From positions 1 through 6,631 of the forward strand of contig JAZDHG010000072.1 of assembly GCA_043806135.1 (NCBI GenBank): 6,631 nt of DNA. The letters run 5' to 3'. The position numbers and the translations under genes are program-made. Origin of the DNA: JAGLQQ01 sp043806135. Its GTDB lineage: Bacteria > Omnitrophota > Gorgyraeia > B26-G9. Positions 3,956-6,631 of the stretch are shown one piece after another (within the stretch, counting starts at the first letter, position 1; each line of letters opens with the position of its first letter). Under the pieces are notes generated by a model, which was given only the letters and a program-made list of their open reading frames with translations, was not told the origin of the DNA and did no database searches.

Positions 3956-6445
3956 TTATTGCGAATCTGGATTCGGAATATCGGAATAATTAACGATAGT
4001 GCTATTGGTATTGACTCCGCCAATCATTTCTTCGCCGTAAGCGGATATCAGAAGGATATAAACTCCGTTTGCTCCGTTAAGAAACGGGTCAGTCAAAGAA
4101 GTATCTATTTGAATTGTTTTCCCTTGTGGAGAACTGACGTCTAATTTTTGATGAATGGTAAATCTTCTTTCAGGCGTAGTGTTTATCTCAATCGCGTCAA
4201 CATTAACGTAATAAGAAAAATCCTTGCCATCAACTCTTTGAATAGTCAGTGAAATATCATCTCCTTTTACATAGTTTGGTTTATCAGCAGTCATCAGAAA
4301 CCCGGGGTAAGGATTTGCTGGGACCTCTGCCTCAATAATACTGAAGTAGTCATCGCTCAAATCGCATAAAGGATTTTCGCTGGGGTAAGATGTATTATTG
4401 GTATTTTCAGGATATTCGCATACTTTAATCTTGTATTGTCCGCCAAGCGTAAACCCCGGGGGATAAGCGTTTGGGTAATATAACAGCGCATCTAAATTGC
4501 CTGTTTGTTTGTCAGCTCCTGGATTGTAGGAAATGCTGGAAGGATCTATTGATCCATAAATAGTTTGTCCAAGCGCAACGCTGTAAAGATAAACTGCTGG
4601 TTCTAATGGCGCAATATTGCCTGTCCACTGCCAAGAAAATGGAATTGTTTCTCCGGCAATGAGCGTCTCCCCGCCGTTGGGGGAGAGCACGGTGATAGAA
4701 GGAGTTGAGGCTACTACGGTTACCTTGATTATATTTGACTGATATGTTTGACCGCCTTTGTAAAGTTGGATATAAAAGTTGCTCGTTCCAATCTGGTTAG
4801 CAGCGCAGGTCATAACCCACTCAGTGTTAGAACAGGAATTATTAAATATAGGGTCAAAGAAAAAGGCTCGCGTGTAGTCAACAATCATCTGCCCTGACAG
4901 GTTTGAAGGCACACCTGTAATAGTAATTTTATCTCCCTGTTTAATGGTTAGATTGCCATTGCTGTCTGCTTGAGGACTGGAGTTAATTGTGATGGAAGGA
5001 GTGGCGGTTGTTGGTGCCGAGACAATACTGAAATAATCATCGCTTACATCAGAAAGTATATTGGTATTTGAATTATCACTCACATACACTCGATATGTAC
5101 CGGCCGGAATATCTATATTATCAATCCTCTTACCCACAACCCAAGAATATGCTCCCGTATTAACTGCATTAATTGCAATACGATAACTACCTCCCGGGTT
5201 AGCTAATGTAATATTTATTAACCCAGGATATTCAAAACTGCTCCATTTAATAGTTTGCGTGCTACCCACTGTCCATGTTTCTCCGCCGTTGGGGGAAATG
5301 ACGGTGATAGAGGGCTGGGGCAATACTAAGGTATTACCGATGACCGAGCCCGGCACAGATATTTTTAAACAGGAATTTACTCCTTCAGCCACAATGTCGG
5401 TTCCATCCATTGTTAAATAAAGCGCGTTAGCTTGACTATTTGAAATATCTCCCTTAATAGCTAAAGAAACTAAAGAAGTATTGCTGATAACCCAACCAAA
5501 ATCGGGAAAAGCAAAAGAAGCGCAGCCGTTCATTAAATAACTGTCTGACCCGATCTGCGTTGCGCCTTCATAAAGACTAATTTTTGCTATATCGCTGTCT
5601 TCTGCCGGAGAATTTGGCGCTCTCCAAGCGCATATTTTAAGAGATTTAACTCTAATATCTTCTCCGGAAGACGCGAAATTAACCCGTAAAAGTTCGCTTT
5701 TTAAACTCGGGACTATTACACCTGAAGGAGAATCAGTCGAAAGAGAAATATTAAGAGTTGTGGTTGTTTCAACAATACTGAAATAATTGTCGCTAAGGTC
5801 TGATTTCCCAGCCTCGTTATAAAAATCGAGAGAGTCTATCCCCATGACGCGGATTTTGTAATCATTGCCCGCAGAAAGAGATGAAGGAATTTGTAATATA
5901 AATTGCCCCGATTGCGCCGAGGATGTAAAAGATCCGCTGGCGCCATCGCCCCTGATTAAATCAATCAAGACATAATTAAAGCCCGTAGAATTCCATTTAA
6001 TAGTTTGCGTGCTACCCACTGTCCATGTTTCTCCGCCGTTGGGGGAGAGAACGGTAATGGAGGGCGTAATGGGAGCTGGAACGGCGCTGGATCCTCCGCC
6101 TCCGCCTCCGCCTCCACCTCCACCAGCAACCACCGGAGGAGCAGGAGCGGCAGGAGCGGCAGGAGCGGCTGTAGCGACCGACGGTGCAGAAACCGAAGTT
6201 ATCTCCTTATACTCAGATAAAGCATTAAATTTTTCTTTTAATTGTTTTTGAAGTTCGGCAATTTGTTTTTGAAGTTTGATGATTTGTTCGTGAATCTGTT
6301 GAATTTGGATTTGGATTTCAACAGCGGTTGTAGCGGTTAAAGGCGCGGCAATCGCGGCATTCGCGCTAATAGGCGTAACGCCAAAAGCGGCCAAAAATAA
6401 AGGCGTTAAAATGATTTTTTTATAATTCGGTAAATTCATGTTCAT
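3956..6445 (-). CDS. Large secreted surface protein with repeated NGGE beta-sandwich modules
   Basis: A predicted exported protein of 829 residues. A Sec signal peptide covers about 1-30 (Lys9-Lys10, then IILTPLFLAAFGV, and a cleavage site near SANA). Residues 41-75 form a Gln/Leu-rich coiled coil. An Ala-Pro linker (88-106) and eleven consecutive glycines (108-118) follow. Three modules begin with PSITVxSPNGGET at 128, 378 and 582 and end with DLSDNYFSIVE-type strands near 225, 474 and 704; they resemble the Kre9/KNH-type Ser-Thr-rich surface domain. Between them are other strand-rich domains (about 230-375 and 484-578), and an Ig-like domain starting DKPNYVKGDD ends the protein (about 715-829). 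All seven cysteines lie after the signal peptide (272, 308, 359, 538, 547, 676, 694), so disulfides are possible. No LPXTG or C-terminal anchor is visible. Function is unknown; adhesion or envelope architecture is a guess. Confidence 0.85.
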   Translation of the reverse strand: MNMNLPNYKKIILTPLFLAAFGVTPISANAAIAAPLTATTAVEIQIQIQQIHEQIIKLQKQIAELQKQLKEKFNALSEYKEITSVSAPSVATAAPAAPAAPAPPVVAGGGGGGGGGGGSSAVPAPITPSITVLSPNGGETWTVGSTQTIKWNSTGFNYVLIDLIRGDGASGSFTSSAQSGQFILQIPSSLSAGNDYKIRVMGIDSLDFYNEAGKSDLSDNYFSIVETTTTLNISLSTDSPSGVIVPSLKSELLRVNFASSGEDIRVKSLKICAWRAPNSPAEDSDIAKISLYEGATQIGSDSYLMNGCASFAFPDFGWVISNTSLVSLAIKGDISNSQANALYLTMDGTDIVAEGVNSCLKISVPGSVIGNTLVLPQPSITVISPNGGETWTVGSTQTIKWSSFEYPGLINITLANPGGSYRIAINAVNTGAYSWVVGKRIDNIDIPAGTYRVYVSDNSNTNILSDVSDDYFSIVSAPTTATPSITINSSPQADSNGNLTIKQGDKITITGVPSNLSGQMIVDYTRAFFFDPIFNNSCSNTEWVMTCAANQIGTSNFYIQLYKGGQTYQSNIIKVTVVASTPSITVLSPNGGETLIAGETIPFSWQWTGNIAPLEPAVYLYSVALGQTIYGSIDPSSISYNPGADKQTGNLDALLYYPNAYPPGFTLGGQYKIKVCEYPENTNNTSYPSENPLCDLSDDYFSIIEAEVPANPYPGFLMTADKPNYVKGDDISLTIQRVDGKDFSYYVNVDAIEINTTPERRFTIHQKLDVSSPQGKTIQIDTSLTDPFLNGANGVYILLISAYGEEMIGGVNTNSTIVNYSDIPNPDSQ
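5242..5296. repeat. 55-bp exact repeat, copy 1, inside the surface-protein gene
   Basis: This stretch is identical at all 55 positions to 5992-6046. It encodes the NGGETWTVGSTQTIKW part of the second module. The neighbouring module sequence is much less similar. Confidence 0.95.
5992..6046. repeat. 55-bp exact repeat, copy 2, inside the surface-protein gene
   Basis: Identical to 5242-5296, same orientation and same reading frame, encoding the same part of the first module. The third module (near 4670-4700) shares only a short core around the NGGE codons. Confidence 0.95.
6092..6124. repeat. Glycine-codon repeat tract (Gly11)
   Basis: Eleven consecutive glycine codons, largely alternating GGA and GGC with two GGT, encode residues 108-118 of the surface protein. 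Slippage here would change length by whole codons without breaking the frame. Confidence 0.9.
6142..6168. repeat. 9-bp tandem repeat, three copies (Ala/Pro linker)
   Basis: CAGGAGCGG is repeated exactly three times (plus strand). It encodes the Ala-Ala-Pro repeats of the linker before the glycine tract. Confidence 0.9.
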
Positions 6446-6451
6446 GATACA

Positions 6452-6480
6452 AGCATAACTTTAATTTTAAATCTTGTCAA
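6452..6480 (-). promoter_or_regulatory. Promoter of the surface-protein gene, leaderless
   Basis: On the minus strand TTGACA (6480-6475), 17 bases, TATGCT (6457-6452), then 6 bases to the ATG at 6445. The expected start of transcription coincides with the A of the ATG. No Shine-Dalgarno site is present. This also favours the first ATG over the second Met codon two codons later. Confidence 0.75.
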
Positions 6481-6526
6481 GACCACGTAAGAATTAACCC
6501 CTGCCATTTTTTTATATCAAAATACT

Positions 6527-6535
6527 TGTTATAAT
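6527..6535 (+). promoter_or_regulatory. Extended -10 promoter for the rightmost gene, leaderless
   Basis: TGTTATAAT is an extended -10 (TGN plus consensus TATAAT at 6530-6535). Only a T-run occupies the -35 position. Seven bases separate it from the ATG at 6543, so transcription probably starts at or within a base or two of the ATG. It is divergent from the surface-protein promoter; the two genes share a 97-base gap. Confidence 0.65.
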
Positions 6536-6542
6536 AAAATAT

Positions 6543-6631
6543 ATGCTAAATAAAAAAACCAATTATCTGCAAATTGCCCTGAATAGCACTTTGGAAGAAG
6601 CGCAAAGCATTATCAGCCAGCTTCCTTTGGA
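6543..6631 (+). CDS. N-terminus of a probable OMP decarboxylase / hexulose-phosphate synthase superfamily protein
   Basis: The gene runs off the right edge after 29 codons: MLNKKTNYLQIALNS followed by TLEEAQSIISQLPL. A first strand of the type LQIALNS followed by a helix beginning TLEEA is what the first beta-alpha unit of this TIM-barrel superfamily looks like (compare LQVALD-type starts in 3-hexulose-6-phosphate synthase). The catalytic residues lie beyond the window, so the reaction cannot be assigned. It starts at the ATG 7 bases after TATAAT, with no Shine-Dalgarno site. The coding call is stronger than the family call. Confidence 0.5.
   Translation, partial: MLNKKTNYLQIALNSTLEEAQSIISQLPL

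Noticed and set aside
5156..5182. CGTATT and AATACG inverted copies resembling the palindromes around the PaaX-like gene
   Set aside because: It lies inside the surface-protein coding sequence, the arms are only 6 bp, the total length differs (27 versus 32) and the CATG centre is missing. Chance is the simpler explanation.
1..6631. Alternative genetic code with UGA as glycine, known in some CPR lineages
   Set aside because: All genes read through at family-typical length without in-frame TGA, glycine uses GGN codons, and stops are TAA or TAG.

Overview
The window looks like a piece of a small, compact bacterial chromosome, most probably from the Candidate Phyla Radiation (Patescibacteria, Parcubacteria-like). 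This is inferred from the gene types: a large secreted protein with repeated NGGE modules, a free-standing PaaX/Cas2-like protein, a LemA-like start, short intergenic gaps and lysine-rich proteins. All readable genes use the standard code with TAA or TAG stops, so there is no sign of a recoded UGA. No gene-free stretch exceeds about 150 bases.

Layout, left to right. Positions 1-62 (minus) hold the first codons of a LemA-like membrane protein, with its promoter at 106-134. Positions 192-692 (minus) encode a nucleoside 2-deoxyribosyltransferase-family protein with a TTG start, a strong Shine-Dalgarno site, its own promoter and a UUCG-capped terminator. Positions 842-1414 (minus) encode a PaaX-like protein with a Cas2-like C-terminal domain. 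It lies between two related 32-bp palindromes at 806-837 and 1438-1469, and the upstream one covers the probable -35 element. Positions 1484-3951 form one heat-shock-type operon read on the minus strand: promoter, groES, groEL, an unrecognised 144-residue protein, terminator. Positions 3956-6445 (minus) encode an 829-residue secreted surface protein. Positions 6543 to the end (plus) begin a divergent gene that resembles the orotidine-phosphate decarboxylase / hexulose-phosphate synthase superfamily.

The genes do not form one pathway. GroES and GroEL fold proteins and the extra third gene is probably co-transcribed with them. The surface protein is a separate unit exported through Sec. The PaaX/Cas2-like gene looks self-contained and either self-regulated or mobile.

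Three things stand out. First, the PaaX/Cas2-like gene is framed by matched palindromes. Second, four of six promoters put the -10 box 6-9 bases before an ATG that lacks a Shine-Dalgarno site, which points to leaderless or nearly leaderless mRNAs. Third, GroEL has Asn where E. coli GroEL has the catalytic Asp398. Everything here comes from reading the sequence by eye; no database search was run.
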